A stretch of DNA of 43,214 nt from Variovorax sp. KBW07 (GCF_003852515.1 NZ_QAJK01000035.1:16821-60034); one strand, 5' to 3'; counted from the stretch's first letter, positions 16,454 to 25,510 are shown. Notes: generated by a model not told the origin, from the letters alone. Numbers and translations: made by a program.

Positions 16454-18199
16454 TCACGAGAGGCCGTGTCGAGGCTCGACAGGTTGTGTGGAGGACGTCA
16501 ACAGCACGTCTTCGAAGAACGCGCCGATGGGACGCTCCAGGTCGCGCACCTGAACCTCCAGCACCCAGATCCCGTCGTCCGGCACGAAATCGGCCTCGGC
16601 CAGGCGGTGCTTGCCGTACAGCGCGTGAGGAAAGTCGGACACCCGATGGCCGCCGGTGTCGCGCACGAGCGTGCAACCGTGTTCGCGCGCCAGCCCCTCC
16701 GCAAAGTCGTAGAGCGCGCTGCCGCTCAGGCCTTGCTTCCATGCCAGCTGGGCCTGCGCGAAGATGTTGCGCGCGGCCTGCGTGCAGCGTTGGTGATCGG
16801 GGTCAGAGCCCATCACGAAAGTGTCGCCGTAGTCGCCTTCGTAGCCGTCCCAGACGGGGCCGAGGTCGATGGTGAAGATGTCGTCGGCGCGCAGCTTGCG
16901 ATGCCGGTCGACAGGCTGGCGCGAAGTGCATTGCGTATCGGGGCCGAAGCGCACGTAGGTGGGGTGCCAGTTGTAGGCCGCGCCCAGTGTGCGCAAGTGC
17001 TTGTCCGCGACGGCGATGGCTTCGCCGGTGGTCATGCCGGGCACCATCAGCGCCGCGATCTGCGGCAATGCGTCCATCGAGCGCTTGCGCGCATCGAGGA
17101 TGCCGTCGAGAGAAAAGGCCGCGCCCACTTTCTCCCAGGGATGCCGCACGACGTAGGGCGCGTTGTCCTGTTCCGCTTGCGTGGCTGGCAGGAATGCTTC
17201 TGACTGGAAGCGCTCTTTCGGCAAGCCCGCTGCCTTCAGCATGTCGCGCGCTTCCCGAACCATGGCGGGGTTGCCGCAGGCGTGGACGACGGTGCGTTGC
17301 CAGTCGTGGCCTGCTGCCAGCGCCGCGTGTTGAACGTGCCGATGTTCTTCGTGGGTGGCGACACGGTCGGCCGACAACACCGGTACCCAACGAAAGCACG
17401 CATGCGCGTCCTGCAGCTTGTCGAGCCAGCCGGATGCATAGCAGTCGTGCAGGCTCGCGCAGCCCCAGTACAGCGTGACCGTGCTGAATTTTTCGCTCGC
17501 CAGCGCCGTCTGCAGGATGGCACTGACGCCCGCGAAGCCCGTGCCCGTCGCCAGCAACACCAGGTGCGCGACAGCTTCGGCAGGCGCTTGCCAGGTGCAT
17601 GCGCCGTAAGGCCCGTCGAGCTCGAGCAGGTCGCCCGGCTGGAGATCCGCCAGCTTCAGATCGGTGAACGCGCCACCCGGAATCCGTCGGATATGAAACT
17701 CCAATTGGTTCGCGTCGCCGCTCTCGGCTGGCAGGTTCGCGATGGAAAAACTGCGGCGCTCGCCGTTGTCGAGCAGCAGCTGCGCATGCTGTCCGGGCAG
17801 GCATTGAAAAGGCTCGGCACTCTGCAACTCGACCCGCAGCCGCGTCACGCTGGCGGCCACCGCATCGAGCGCGACGACCTTCGCGGAATAACGGGCGGCC
17901 GGACGCGCCGGCGCTTGCCAGTGCGCAAAGCGAAGGCTCAGGTCGCTCGTGGCGCGGCACTGGCACATCAGCAGTTCGTCGTCCGCCACCTGGTAGGCAG
18001 CTTCGGATGGCGCAGAGATCCGCTCGAAGCTGCCATCGACCACTTGCGCGCGGCAGGACCCGCATTCGCCGCGCTTGCACGAGAACGGCACCGCGACGCC
18101 TTCGGCCAGTGCCGAGTCGAGGATGCTGCCCGCGTTGGCCAGAGGAAACCGGGGGCCATCAGGTGCGACGGTGCAAAAGTGGAGGGATGAATTCGTCAT
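16454..18199 (-). CDS. [2Fe-2S] ferredoxin / ferredoxin reductase fused to an M24 metallopeptidase-fold domain
   Basis: A single 581-residue ORF with three parts. Residues 1-95 are a plant-type ferredoxin with C41-X4-C46-X2-C49 and C79. Residues about 100-335 are an FAD/NAD reductase with RSFSIAN (FAD, 149-155), LLATGTGFAG (NAD, 215-224) and the CGNPAMV motif at 308-314. Residues about 360-570 are an M24 (pita-bread) domain that retains all five metal ligands: D445, D456, H518, E548 and E563, plus the auxiliary H412. The first two parts alone resemble reductases of Rieske oxygenases. No cleavage or frameshift is visible between them and the peptidase domain. It diverges from a MocR regulator. 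The activity is unknown; an amide- or C-N-cleaving hydrolase joined to an electron-transfer chain is one reading. Confidence 0.88.
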   Translation of the reverse strand: MTNSSLHFCTVAPDGPRFPLANAGSILDSALAEGVAVPFSCKRGECGSCRAQVVDGSFERISAPSEAAYQVADDELLMCQCRATSDLSLRFAHWQAPARPAARYSAKVVALDAVAASVTRLRVELQSAEPFQCLPGQHAQLLLDNGERRSFSIANLPAESGDANQLEFHIRRIPGGAFTDLKLADLQPGDLLELDGPYGACTWQAPAEAVAHLVLLATGTGFAGVSAILQTALASEKFSTVTLYWGCASLHDCYASGWLDKLQDAHACFRWVPVLSADRVATHEEHRHVQHAALAAGHDWQRTVVHACGNPAMVREARDMLKAAGLPKERFQSEAFLPATQAEQDNAPYVVRHPWEKVGAAFSLDGILDARKRSMDALPQIAALMVPGMTTGEAIAVADKHLRTLGAAYNWHPTYVRFGPDTQCTSRQPVDRHRKLRADDIFTIDLGPVWDGYEGDYGDTFVMGSDPDHQRCTQAARNIFAQAQLAWKQGLSGSALYDFAEGLAREHGCTLVRDTGGHRVSDFPHALYGKHRLAEADFVPDDGIWVLEVQVRDLERPIGAFFEDVLLTSSTQPVEPRHGLS

Positions 18200-18277
18200 G
18201 CGTGGGGAAGTCTTCGAGGTTGGATCGCGGGCTTTGCCGAAGCAAATCTACCTAGAATGCGGACTGATCCATAGAGC

Positions 18278-18293
18278 CATATCTGGAAATATG
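18278..18293 (+). promoter_or_regulatory. possible operator at the MocR gene start
   Basis: A perfect inverted repeat CATAT-N6-ATATG (18278-18282 and 18289-18293) overlaps the MocR start codon within the 91-base region shared with the divergent fusion gene. Its position would allow autoregulation. The arms are only 5 bp, so chance is a real alternative. Confidence 0.3.
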
Positions 18294-19799
18294 ACCAGGC
18301 CACTTTCTCGCGCCTCCCAGGCCCGCCGCACGCAGTCGAGCCTCGACCTTGCCGCGGAGCCATTGTGCGAAGGTGAGTTGAAGCAGGCGTGGATCTACCG
18401 GCAGATTCGTGCCCGCATCCTCGACGGCGTGCTTGCAAAAGGCACCCGCCTGCCTTCCACGCGGCACCTGGCCGAGCGCTGGCAGGTGTCGCGCGCCACC
18501 GTCGACCTGGCCTACGACCAGCTGCGCAGCGAGGGCTACCTTGTCAGCTCGTCGGGGTCAGGCACCTACGTCGCGGCGAAGGTGCCCGACCAGTTCTTCG
18601 ATGCCGGCGCACGCGCCGGCGGCGAAACACCGCGGCAACGCCCGAAGCCACCACGCCGCGGTGTGTCAGCGAACATCGATGTGGCACCGCTCATCGTGAG
18701 CGAAGCCGGCGAACCGTTCATTGCAAGGGTTCCCGACCCGGCGCTGTTTCCGCTGGACCTCTGGCGCCGCGCGCTGCAGGCCAGCGCACGGCGCGTGACC
18801 GCCGAGCAACTGAGCGACAACGAGCCCCTGGGCCTCGGCGAGTTGAGGACACAGATCGCCAGCTACCTGGGTGTTGCGCGAGGCATCTCCTGCGACGCGG
18901 AGCAGGTCATCGTGCTGTCCGGCATTCGCCAGGGGCTGGACCTGTGTGCGCGGCTCCTGCTTTCGTCCGAAGACCGGGTCATGGTGGAGGACCCCGGCTA
19001 CATGCATGCGGCCCCGATATTCGGCAGGCACGCGCGGGAAGTCGTCCACGTGCCGATCGACGCGCAAGGCTTCTCGGTGGCGCACGCGCGTCGCCACGCG
19101 GGCGCGCGGCTCGTTCATGTCACGCCCGCGCACCAGGCGCCCACCGGCGTCACCATGCCCGTATCGCGACGCCTCGAACTTCTCGCGTGGGCCGAGGAAG
19201 CGGACTGCTGGGTGATCGAAGACGACTACGACAGCGAGTTCAGCTACGACAGCGCACCGCTCCCCGCGCTGAAGAGCCTGGACGCGGCGGACCGCGTCAT
19301 TCATTGCGGCAGCTTCAACAAGACGATGTTCGCGGGGTTGCGCATCGGCTACGCCGTGCTGCCCCGAAAACTGGTTCCCGATTTCCGCAAGGCTCGGCAC
19401 ATCACGGGGCGCTCCACGGGTGTCATCGAGCAGATGGCGCTGGGCAGCTTTCTGGAGAGCGGCGCTTTCGGCCGGCACGTGCGCCGCGCGCGCCTTGCGT
19501 ATGCGCAGCGTCGCAACACGGTGATCGAGGCGATGCGCGATGCGCTTGGGGGCGGGCGATTGCACGTCACGGGTGAGCAGGCGGGGTTTCACTTTGTGTG
19601 GTGGCTGCCGCCGGAGATTGATCTGGCTGCGTTCCGGGGGCGGGCGGCGGAGAGTGGGCTGCACTTTCAGGCGGTTGCTGATTTTTGCAAACGGGCAGTG
19701 CTGCCTGCGGGGTTGGTGATCGGGTATGCGGCGTTGGAGGATGAGGCGTTGAGGCGTCACACCGAGGCGTTGTGTCGGGTGATTCGTGCTGTGGTGTAG
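18291..19799 (+). CDS. MocR/PdxR-type GntR-family regulator with aminotransferase domain
   Basis: A 502-residue MocR protein. Residues about 30-100 are a GntR winged helix-turn-helix (LPSTRHLAERWQVSRATVDLAY). The remainder is a fold-type I aminotransferase-like domain with the PLP-binding lysine K344 in GSFNKTMFAGLRIGY and the conserved EDDYDSEF segment. The ATG at 18291 gives the usual MocR length; upstream in-frame starts lie in the neighbouring gene. MocR proteins sense amino-group ligands through PLP and mostly control divergent genes, here the ferredoxin-reductase-M24 fusion, which hints that the fusion acts on an amine, amino acid or betaine. The last ~200 bases are strikingly G/T-rich on the coding strand. 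Confidence 0.9.
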   Translation: MTRPLSRASQARRTQSSLDLAAEPLCEGELKQAWIYRQIRARILDGVLAKGTRLPSTRHLAERWQVSRATVDLAYDQLRSEGYLVSSSGSGTYVAAKVPDQFFDAGARAGGETPRQRPKPPRRGVSANIDVAPLIVSEAGEPFIARVPDPALFPLDLWRRALQASARRVTAEQLSDNEPLGLGELRTQIASYLGVARGISCDAEQVIVLSGIRQGLDLCARLLLSSEDRVMVEDPGYMHAAPIFGRHAREVVHVPIDAQGFSVAHARRHAGARLVHVTPAHQAPTGVTMPVSRRLELLAWAEEADCWVIEDDYDSEFSYDSAPLPALKSLDAADRVIHCGSFNKTMFAGLRIGYAVLPRKLVPDFRKARHITGRSTGVIEQMALGSFLESGAFGRHVRRARLAYAQRRNTVIEAMRDALGGGRLHVTGEQAGFHFVWWLPPEIDLAAFRGRAAESGLHFQAVADFCKRAVLPAGLVIGYAALEDEALRRHTEALCRVIRAVV

Positions 19800-19830
19800 T
19801 TGGGTGAGTTGGCGCGCGGGGCAGAAACAA

Positions 19831-19875
19831 AAAAGCCGTTGAAAAAATCAACGGCTTCATTTGTTGGAGCCCTCG
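19831..19875. repeat. left island boundary repeat (tRNA-Arg 3' remnant plus terminator)
   Basis: This 45-base stretch matches 26831-26874 at all but three substitutions and one A of a poly-A run. Read on the minus strand it contains CGAGGGC-T-CCA, the acceptor arm 3' half and CCA of tRNA-Arg(CCU) with a changed discriminator base, followed by the same terminator hairpin. No other tRNA sequence lies beside it, as expected for an attachment-site copy left by integration. Confidence 0.7.
19833..19857. terminator. intrinsic terminator hairpin
   Basis: A perfect 10-bp stem AAGCCGTTGA/TCAACGGCTT has a 5-base A loop and begins 34 bases after the MocR stop. On the minus strand the hairpin runs into TTTTTTG, so it works best in that direction. 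It probably originated as the tRNA-Arg terminator duplicated with the island boundary. Confidence 0.7.
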
Positions 19876-20157
19876 TATGCCGCTCGCAGTCGCTCACCGA
19901 CAACAGCAGCGGCGTAGCGCTGTGTACTTTCATATCCAGCTTATCGCTGGCACTTGGTGTGACGTTGATCTGTCGTTGTTTGCCTGCGGCCTTTCGACTA
20001 ACCTGAAACGACTCGTACGGAGTGAGGCACCTCCATCTGATAGCACGCGTCATCGGATGGAGTATCGACCGTTCAAAAAAACTACTGACTGTCGCGGCAA
20101 AGGAACGGCTCACGGGATAGTCAGACACACACAAACAAGAATGCATGAGGGATGGAG
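19876..20157. other. non-coding leader between island boundary and rhs gene
   Basis: From the MocR stop to the Rhs start there are over 350 bases without a supportable gene. Apart from the boundary repeat, the only structure is a hairpin at 20031-20062: an 11-bp stem CTCCATCTGAT/ATCGGATGGAG with one G-U pair and a 10-base loop, about 95 bases before the Rhs start. It has no T-run. It could be an operator, an RNA leader structure, or an insertion scar. No clear promoter hexamers were found. Confidence 0.5.
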
Positions 20158-23100
20158 ATGAACATTAGAAGAAGGTCGGGGCGCTTTGGTTTCGGGAAAA
20201 AACTGTTGATTCGCATACCAGCAGTGATTTTGAGGCACTGGCCTCAATGCACTCAACCGGTTGTATGCGGTAGCGCTGCGCGTCTAGCGTGGGCGATCCT
20301 CTTGGGACTGTTGCTAGCAGGTCCGGCATTTGCCTTACTTCCGACGACGTCGAGGTGGTTGGCAACTTACGACCCCAAGAACATATGCGGGGGCGATAAC
20401 CTTCCGGCGATCTTTAAATGTTCGTTGCTGCAGCAGCACAGCATCAAGAATTCCGTCGATATCGATTCATGTTTTGTCGCTTCTCAAACGGCGACACAGG
20501 CGTCTGGCTATTGCCGATACGTGCCGAACGGCAACTACCTATATACAGCTGCTTCCAAGGCCATCAGTTGTCCCGCTGATAGCAACGCTGTCGCAGGAGG
20601 CTGCCAATGCAAGACTCGATATCAGGAAGATGGCGCCCAGACTGCCTGCATCCCTGCTGTTCCTGAGCGGCCATCGTGTCCTCGCATCGATGGGTCAAAT
20701 ACCGCTACTCCGATTCTTGCAGCCACCGCCGAAAAATACCGTACCGAAACCGACTGGTCCGACTCAGGCGCCAGCGCCTTGTCCTTCACGCGCACCTACC
20801 GCAGCAACTGGGCCGGAGATCCAACGCGGACCAAGAACCCACTCGGCGAAGTCTGGTCGCACAACTTCGCAACCAATCTGGTCGCAACACCCGCCACGGC
20901 CCCGTTTGGCGTAGACATCACCACCGGCGAAGGGTACGTGCGCAGCTTTGGCAAGGCAGCAGACGCCACCACCTGGAGCGCCAGCAACAGTGCCGACACC
21001 TTGGTGCAACTGTCCTCCGGTGCATGGACCTATCACCGAGCCGATGACGACACCACGCTCAACTTCAACGGCTCGGGCAAGCTTCAGACCAGCGTGGACC
21101 GCAACGGCTGGGCTGTTGCCTACGCCTACAACGGTGCCGGTCAACTCACCTCCGTCACGAATGGCTTCGGCCGCTCGCTCGCATTTGCGTACAACGGTGC
21201 AGGCCAGTTGGTTTCCGTCACGACCCCGGATGCGCGCGTCATCGCCTACGCCTACGACAGCACGGGTCGCCTGTCCTCGGTCCTGTATCCCGACGGCAAG
21301 GCGCGCAGTTTCGTCTACGAAAACCCATCGTTCCCCCAAGGGCTGACCGGCATCCTCGATGAGGCTGGCATCCGCTGGGGCACGTTTGCGTACGACAGCA
21401 CGGGCCGTGCGACCAGCACTCAACTCGCAGGCGGCGTCAACGGCTATCAGGTCAGCTATCCATCGACGGGTTCCGCCAACGTCGTCGATCCGCTGGGCAC
21501 AAGCCGCAGCTACAACTACAGCACGATCAAGGGAAAGCTGGCCGTTGTCGGCGGGTCACTGCCCTCGGGCGAAGGCAAGAGCGATGCTGCCAGTCGCGTA
21601 CAGGATGTCAACGGACTCATTACATCGGAGACCGACTTCAAGGGCGCGGTCACAACGACGACATGGGACGTCCTTCGTCGACTGCCCACTGTCGTGGTCT
21701 ACGCCTCGGGCACGCCCGATGCCCGGACAGTGACCACTCAGTGGCATGCGACCTTTGCGTTGCCAGTACTGGTGACTGAAGCCGGCCGCACCACCGCCTA
21801 TACCTACGATGCCTTCGGCAACACCCTGTCGAAGACCATCACAGATACAGCGACCAACAAGGCCCAACTCTGGCAGTGGACCTACACCGCTCAAGGCTTG
21901 GTGAGTTCCCAGACTGAACCCAACGGTGCGGTGACGAGCTACACCTATGACCTCCTCGGCAACGTCCTGACAGCCACCAACGCAATCGGTCACGTCACCA
22001 GCTACACCTACGACACAGCCAACCGCGTCGTCAGCACCACAGCCCCCAACGGCCTCGTCACCGCCTACACCTACGATGCCCGTGACCGCCTGCTGACCCA
22101 AACCATCGGCGGCCAGACCACCACGCTCACCTACAAGCCCTACGGCACTGTCGAGACGATCACTCTGCCCACCGGCCTCGTCCTGACCTACACCTACGAC
22201 GCAGCCCATCGCCTGACCGGCTGGAGCAACAACCGAGGCGAGAGCGGCACCTACACCCTCGATGGCATGGGCAACCGCACTGCCGAGCAGATCAAGGACA
22301 GCGCCGGCACCGTCGCGTGGAACACTGCCCGCACCATCAACAACATCAACCGCCTGAGCGCCAAGACCGAAGGCCCGAACCAGACCAGTGCCTTTGGCTA
22401 CGACGCGAATGGCGAACTGATCACCGCAACCAATGGCCTGAGCCAGAGCACCAGCTACGGCCTCGACGGCTTGCGCCGCGTCAAGGCCGTGACCGATGCC
22501 GCTAACGCAACGTCCACGCTGAAGTACAACGCCCTGGACGCCGTCACCGAAGCCAAGGACTTCAAAGGCGTAGTCACCGCGTATGGGCGCGATGCCCAAG
22601 GCAACGCCACCACCGAAGCCAGCGCCGACGTGGGCACCGCCAGCACCCAGTACGACAGCCTCGGCCTGCCCAGCCAGATCACCAACGCGCTTGGCCAGGC
22701 CACCACGATCACCCGCGACGCGTTGGGCCGCCCGACCAGCCTGGTCTTCGCCGACGGCAAGACCACCACCCTGCGCTACGACCTCACGGCCAACAGCAAG
22801 GGCTATCTGTCCGAGATCGTGGACCGCAGCGGCATCACCGAGTACACCCGCGATGCCTTCGGCCGCGTCACCCTCAAGAAGCAGACCCTGATCAACGGCA
22901 GCGTGCAGCAGGTGAGCTACGGCTACAACGCCAACGGCACGCTGGCGAGCATCGGCTACCCCAACGGCGCCACGCTCACCCACGTCTACGACGCCACCGG
23001 CCGCCTTGCGAGCTTGAACTGGAACGGCAACCCCCTAGTCACCGGCATCGCCTGGAACCCGCTGGGCCAGCCCACCGCCTGGACTTGGGCGTTTGCGAAC

Positions 23101-24699
23101 CCCGCCGTGGCTGCCAGCCGGGCCTATGACACTGCGGGCCGCCTGACCACCACCGAGTTCAGCAGCTACGTCTACGACGCCGCAGGCCGCATCACCAGCC
23201 TGACGCAGAACCTGTACCAACCCGGCGACGCCGATCCTGCGCACAGCACGATCTCTCTGGCACCGCAGACATGGAGCGTGGGCTACAACGTTGTCGGGCG
23301 CATCACCAGCTTCAATGCCACGGGCAACACGGCAGGGTTCGGCTACGACGCCAACGGCAACCGGAGCAGCAGCACCCGGGCCGTCGCTGGCCTGAGCACC
23401 AACCGCACCTACACAGTGGGTGCATCAAGCAACCGGCTCACGGGCTTCACCCAAAGCATCAACGGCGCGAGCAACACCAGCGTCACCTACGGCTACAACG
23501 CCAACGGAGATCTGGTGAGCGATGGCCTGCGCAGCTACACCTATGACGCCGAAGGGCGCCTTGGTGCCTCGACCACAGGTGCCACCGATGTCAGCCCGAC
23601 CACGCGCTACGCGCACAACGCGCTGGGGCAGCGGGTGTTCAAGACCGAGCCGCTGTATCCGCCGAGCCATGGCAATGCAGCCGACCCGGGGTTCATGCAG
23701 AGCCTGGTGGCGTTCTTCACGAAACTGTGGAGCCCGAGCACAAGCCAAGCGGAGCAACTGGGCTATGCGTATGTCTACGACGAGCAGGGCACGCTGATCG
23801 CGGAGGTGGGCAGCGGGGGCACGAACAGTGCGGGGCAAGCGCAGTACATCTACCTGCAGACAGCCAATGGGCCGATGCCGATTGCGGCGGTGGTCAATGG
23901 CGCCACCTACGCGGTGCACAGCGACCACCTGAATACGCCGCGCAAGCTCACCAATGTGGATGGACAGGCTGTCTGGCAGTGGGGCTACAGCGCGTTCGGG
24001 GAAGACAAGCCGACGCTGGCGAAGAGCCGGTTTGCCAATCTGGAGACGACGCCGAATCCTGGCACCACGAACCTCTCAGAGGTGAAGTTCAACCTGCGGT
24101 ATCCGGGGCAGTATGCGGATGAGGAGTCGGGGCTGTTCTACAACGGGTTCAGGTCCTACATTCCGACTCTTGGACGGTATACACAGGGCGACCCTATTGG
24201 CCTTGACGGGGGCTGGAATAGATTTGGCTATGTAGACGGAAGCCCGTTGAGCTATGTTGATCCTGATGGGCTAGCTCCAAGAATAGGGCGCAAACCGACT
24301 GACCTTGAACCACTTGATGGGGGCGGCGGGTCTGGGGTTGGGGGCGGAGCAGGTGGGAGGACGTCTTCGAGGCCCATGTCGAGCCGTACGCCTGCGGACA
24401 CCACGACGCTTTACCGAGCAGTCACCCAGGGGGAATTGACGCAAATCCAAAGAACATGTCGATTTGAAGCTGGACCGAACTCCTTGGGAGGAAAGTTCTT
24501 TGCAGAGTCTCGGGAACATGCCCGCCAATGGGGTGATGCGATGAATGGGAAAGGCAACTCAACGGTGCTAGAAGCCCAGATGCCGAGGAGTCAGGCAGAT
24601 AGACTCATGAGGTGGGATCGATTGGATGGGATTGGGCCCGCTAGATATGGTGAGCTTGATCAACTTCGAGACGTGAAAATCAAAGGACCTGGCCTATGA
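20158..24699 (+). CDS. Sec-exported Rhs/YD-repeat polymorphic toxin
   Basis: A 1513-residue Rhs protein. Residues about 38-60 (LAWAILLGLLLAGPAFA) form an export signal after an Arg/Lys-rich start. A Cys-rich head (about nine Cys, 75-175) follows, then a DUF6531 region near 178-260 and a long YD-repeat shell (NGAGQLTS, YTYDA motifs). The Rhs core ends near residue 1371 with GLFYNGFRSYIPTLGRYTQG and YVDPDGL. The remaining ~140 residues are a different, lower-G+C tip with TTLYRAVTQGE, GKFFAES and STVLEAQMP, loosely like ADP-ribosyltransferase-fold toxins. ATG 20158 is favoured over 20152 because the GAGG site then has proper spacing. The stop overlaps the next start (ATGA), as for a toxin-immunity pair. 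Confidence 0.9.
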   Translation: MNIRRRSGRFGFGKKLLIRIPAVILRHWPQCTQPVVCGSAARLAWAILLGLLLAGPAFALLPTTSRWLATYDPKNICGGDNLPAIFKCSLLQQHSIKNSVDIDSCFVASQTATQASGYCRYVPNGNYLYTAASKAISCPADSNAVAGGCQCKTRYQEDGAQTACIPAVPERPSCPRIDGSNTATPILAATAEKYRTETDWSDSGASALSFTRTYRSNWAGDPTRTKNPLGEVWSHNFATNLVATPATAPFGVDITTGEGYVRSFGKAADATTWSASNSADTLVQLSSGAWTYHRADDDTTLNFNGSGKLQTSVDRNGWAVAYAYNGAGQLTSVTNGFGRSLAFAYNGAGQLVSVTTPDARVIAYAYDSTGRLSSVLYPDGKARSFVYENPSFPQGLTGILDEAGIRWGTFAYDSTGRATSTQLAGGVNGYQVSYPSTGSANVVDPLGTSRSYNYSTIKGKLAVVGGSLPSGEGKSDAASRVQDVNGLITSETDFKGAVTTTTWDVLRRLPTVVVYASGTPDARTVTTQWHATFALPVLVTEAGRTTAYTYDAFGNTLSKTITDTATNKAQLWQWTYTAQGLVSSQTEPNGAVTSYTYDLLGNVLTATNAIGHVTSYTYDTANRVVSTTAPNGLVTAYTYDARDRLLTQTIGGQTTTLTYKPYGTVETITLPTGLVLTYTYDAAHRLTGWSNNRGESGTYTLDGMGNRTAEQIKDSAGTVAWNTARTINNINRLSAKTEGPNQTSAFGYDANGELITATNGLSQSTSYGLDGLRRVKAVTDAANATSTLKYNALDAVTEAKDFKGVVTAYGRDAQGNATTEASADVGTASTQYDSLGLPSQITNALGQATTITRDALGRPTSLVFADGKTTTLRYDLTANSKGYLSEIVDRSGITEYTRDAFGRVTLKKQTLINGSVQQVSYGYNANGTLASIGYPNGATLTHVYDATGRLASLNWNGNPLVTGIAWNPLGQPTAWTWAFANPAVAASRAYDTAGRLTTTEFSSYVYDAAGRITSLTQNLYQPGDADPAHSTISLAPQTWSVGYNVVGRITSFNATGNTAGFGYDANGNRSSSTRAVAGLSTNRTYTVGASSNRLTGFTQSINGASNTSVTYGYNANGDLVSDGLRSYTYDAEGRLGASTTGATDVSPTTRYAHNALGQRVFKTEPLYPPSHGNAADPGFMQSLVAFFTKLWSPSTSQAEQLGYAYVYDEQGTLIAEVGSGGTNSAGQAQYIYLQTANGPMPIAAVVNGATYAVHSDHLNTPRKLTNVDGQAVWQWGYSAFGEDKPTLAKSRFANLETTPNPGTTNLSEVKFNLRYPGQYADEESGLFYNGFRSYIPTLGRYTQGDPIGLDGGWNRFGYVDGSPLSYVDPDGLAPRIGRKPTDLEPLDGGGGSGVGGGAGGRTSSRPMSSRTPADTTTLYRAVTQGELTQIQRTCRFEAGPNSLGGKFFAESREHARQWGDAMNGKGNSTVLEAQMPRSQADRLMRWDRLDGIGPARYGELDQLRDVKIKGPGL

Positions 24700-24992
24700 A
24701 AGACCCGGTAAAAGTGAATGTGCTCTGGGAGGATGAAAAGATGAGCCGTCTGCCCAGCGGGACAAGCTATTCAACCGTCGCGAAGTTTGCAGAGGACGTT
24801 GAGAAGTGGCCTTCTGACGCTTGGAGTGTGGTGTTGGAGTTTCAACCTGAAACTGCGAAGAAACGTGCATTCGACGCAACGGCTCGCTTCTTGGTGTCGC
24901 ATGCCCCCTGGGAACGATTGAAACCTGGGTGCGTATTTGAGCTCTACGAAGGTGGCCGAAAGACTGCAACGGTCAATGTCGTGTCGTCGTGA
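24696..24992 (+). CDS. candidate immunity protein for the Rhs toxin
   Basis: A 98-residue acidic, soluble protein with no signal or membrane segment. Its ATG overlaps the Rhs stop by 4 bases, the tight coupling expected of a cognate immunity gene, and its G+C is low like the toxin tip. I recognise no family. It would sit in the cytoplasm and bind the toxin C-terminal domain. The assignment rests on position, size and composition. Confidence 0.75.
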   Translation: MKDPVKVNVLWEDEKMSRLPSGTSYSTVAKFAEDVEKWPSDAWSVVLEFQPETAKKRAFDATARFLVSHAPWERLKPGCVFELYEGGRKTATVNVVSS

Positions 24993-25266
24993 GTAAAAAG
25001 CTGAGCTTTTAGGGCGTCCAGTCAATTCTGCAGTCGTTCAACTCCCTGAACGGAAATATCCTGGGGTGGTCGTGCAAGGCGATATGTTGAATAGTCTCGT
25101 ACGTCGGCTCGAAGAAATGGGCAATCTCGCAAAGACCAACCAGCTAGAAGATCTGAAGACGGAGATCGAGGAAATGCGGGAGCAATTGTCTTCTGCGCGG
25201 GACTACTACGAGGTCATTTGCGCCGAGCACCGTGTCGAACTGCCGTACTCTAAGCTAGCCCTGTGA
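24989..25266 (+). pseudogene. frameshifted DUF6959-like small gene
   Basis: A GTG at 24989 overlaps the preceding stop but its frame ends after seven codons (VSKKLSF). One base back, the frame from 25000 runs open for 88 codons and reads AELLGRPVNSAVVQLPER, then KYPGVVVQGDMLNSL, which I recognise from memory as the N-terminal pattern of DUF6959 proteins. One extra A in the run at 24995-24999 would join GTG-Ser-Lys-Lys to it. Either a base was lost, or a -1 slip on AAA-AAG is used; a 6-bp hairpin AAAAGC-TGA-GCTTTT (24996-25010) lies on the site. An internal start (GTG 25066 or ATG 25084) could still give a short product. DUF6959-type genes often sit beside polymorphic toxins, so this may be an extra immunity gene. 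Confidence 0.6.
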
Positions 25267-25510
25267 TTACGGACGATCCAGCTTGCCCGTTGGGTTCAGC
25301 CCATCACCGGAAGAAGAACTCTTTTATCGAATGATCTGGCAGGTCTGTCGAATCTACGTTCTGGTGCTTGTCGCCAACTATCACGGTTCGCCAGCTCGAC
25401 TACAGTTGTTGGTGTAGATTTTCACGCCTATTTGATTCACTTTCCCATTGAGCGCGGACCCGATTTTTCGCACCGATGCATAGTAACTATCCAATGCAGT
25501 GTGGAGCGAT

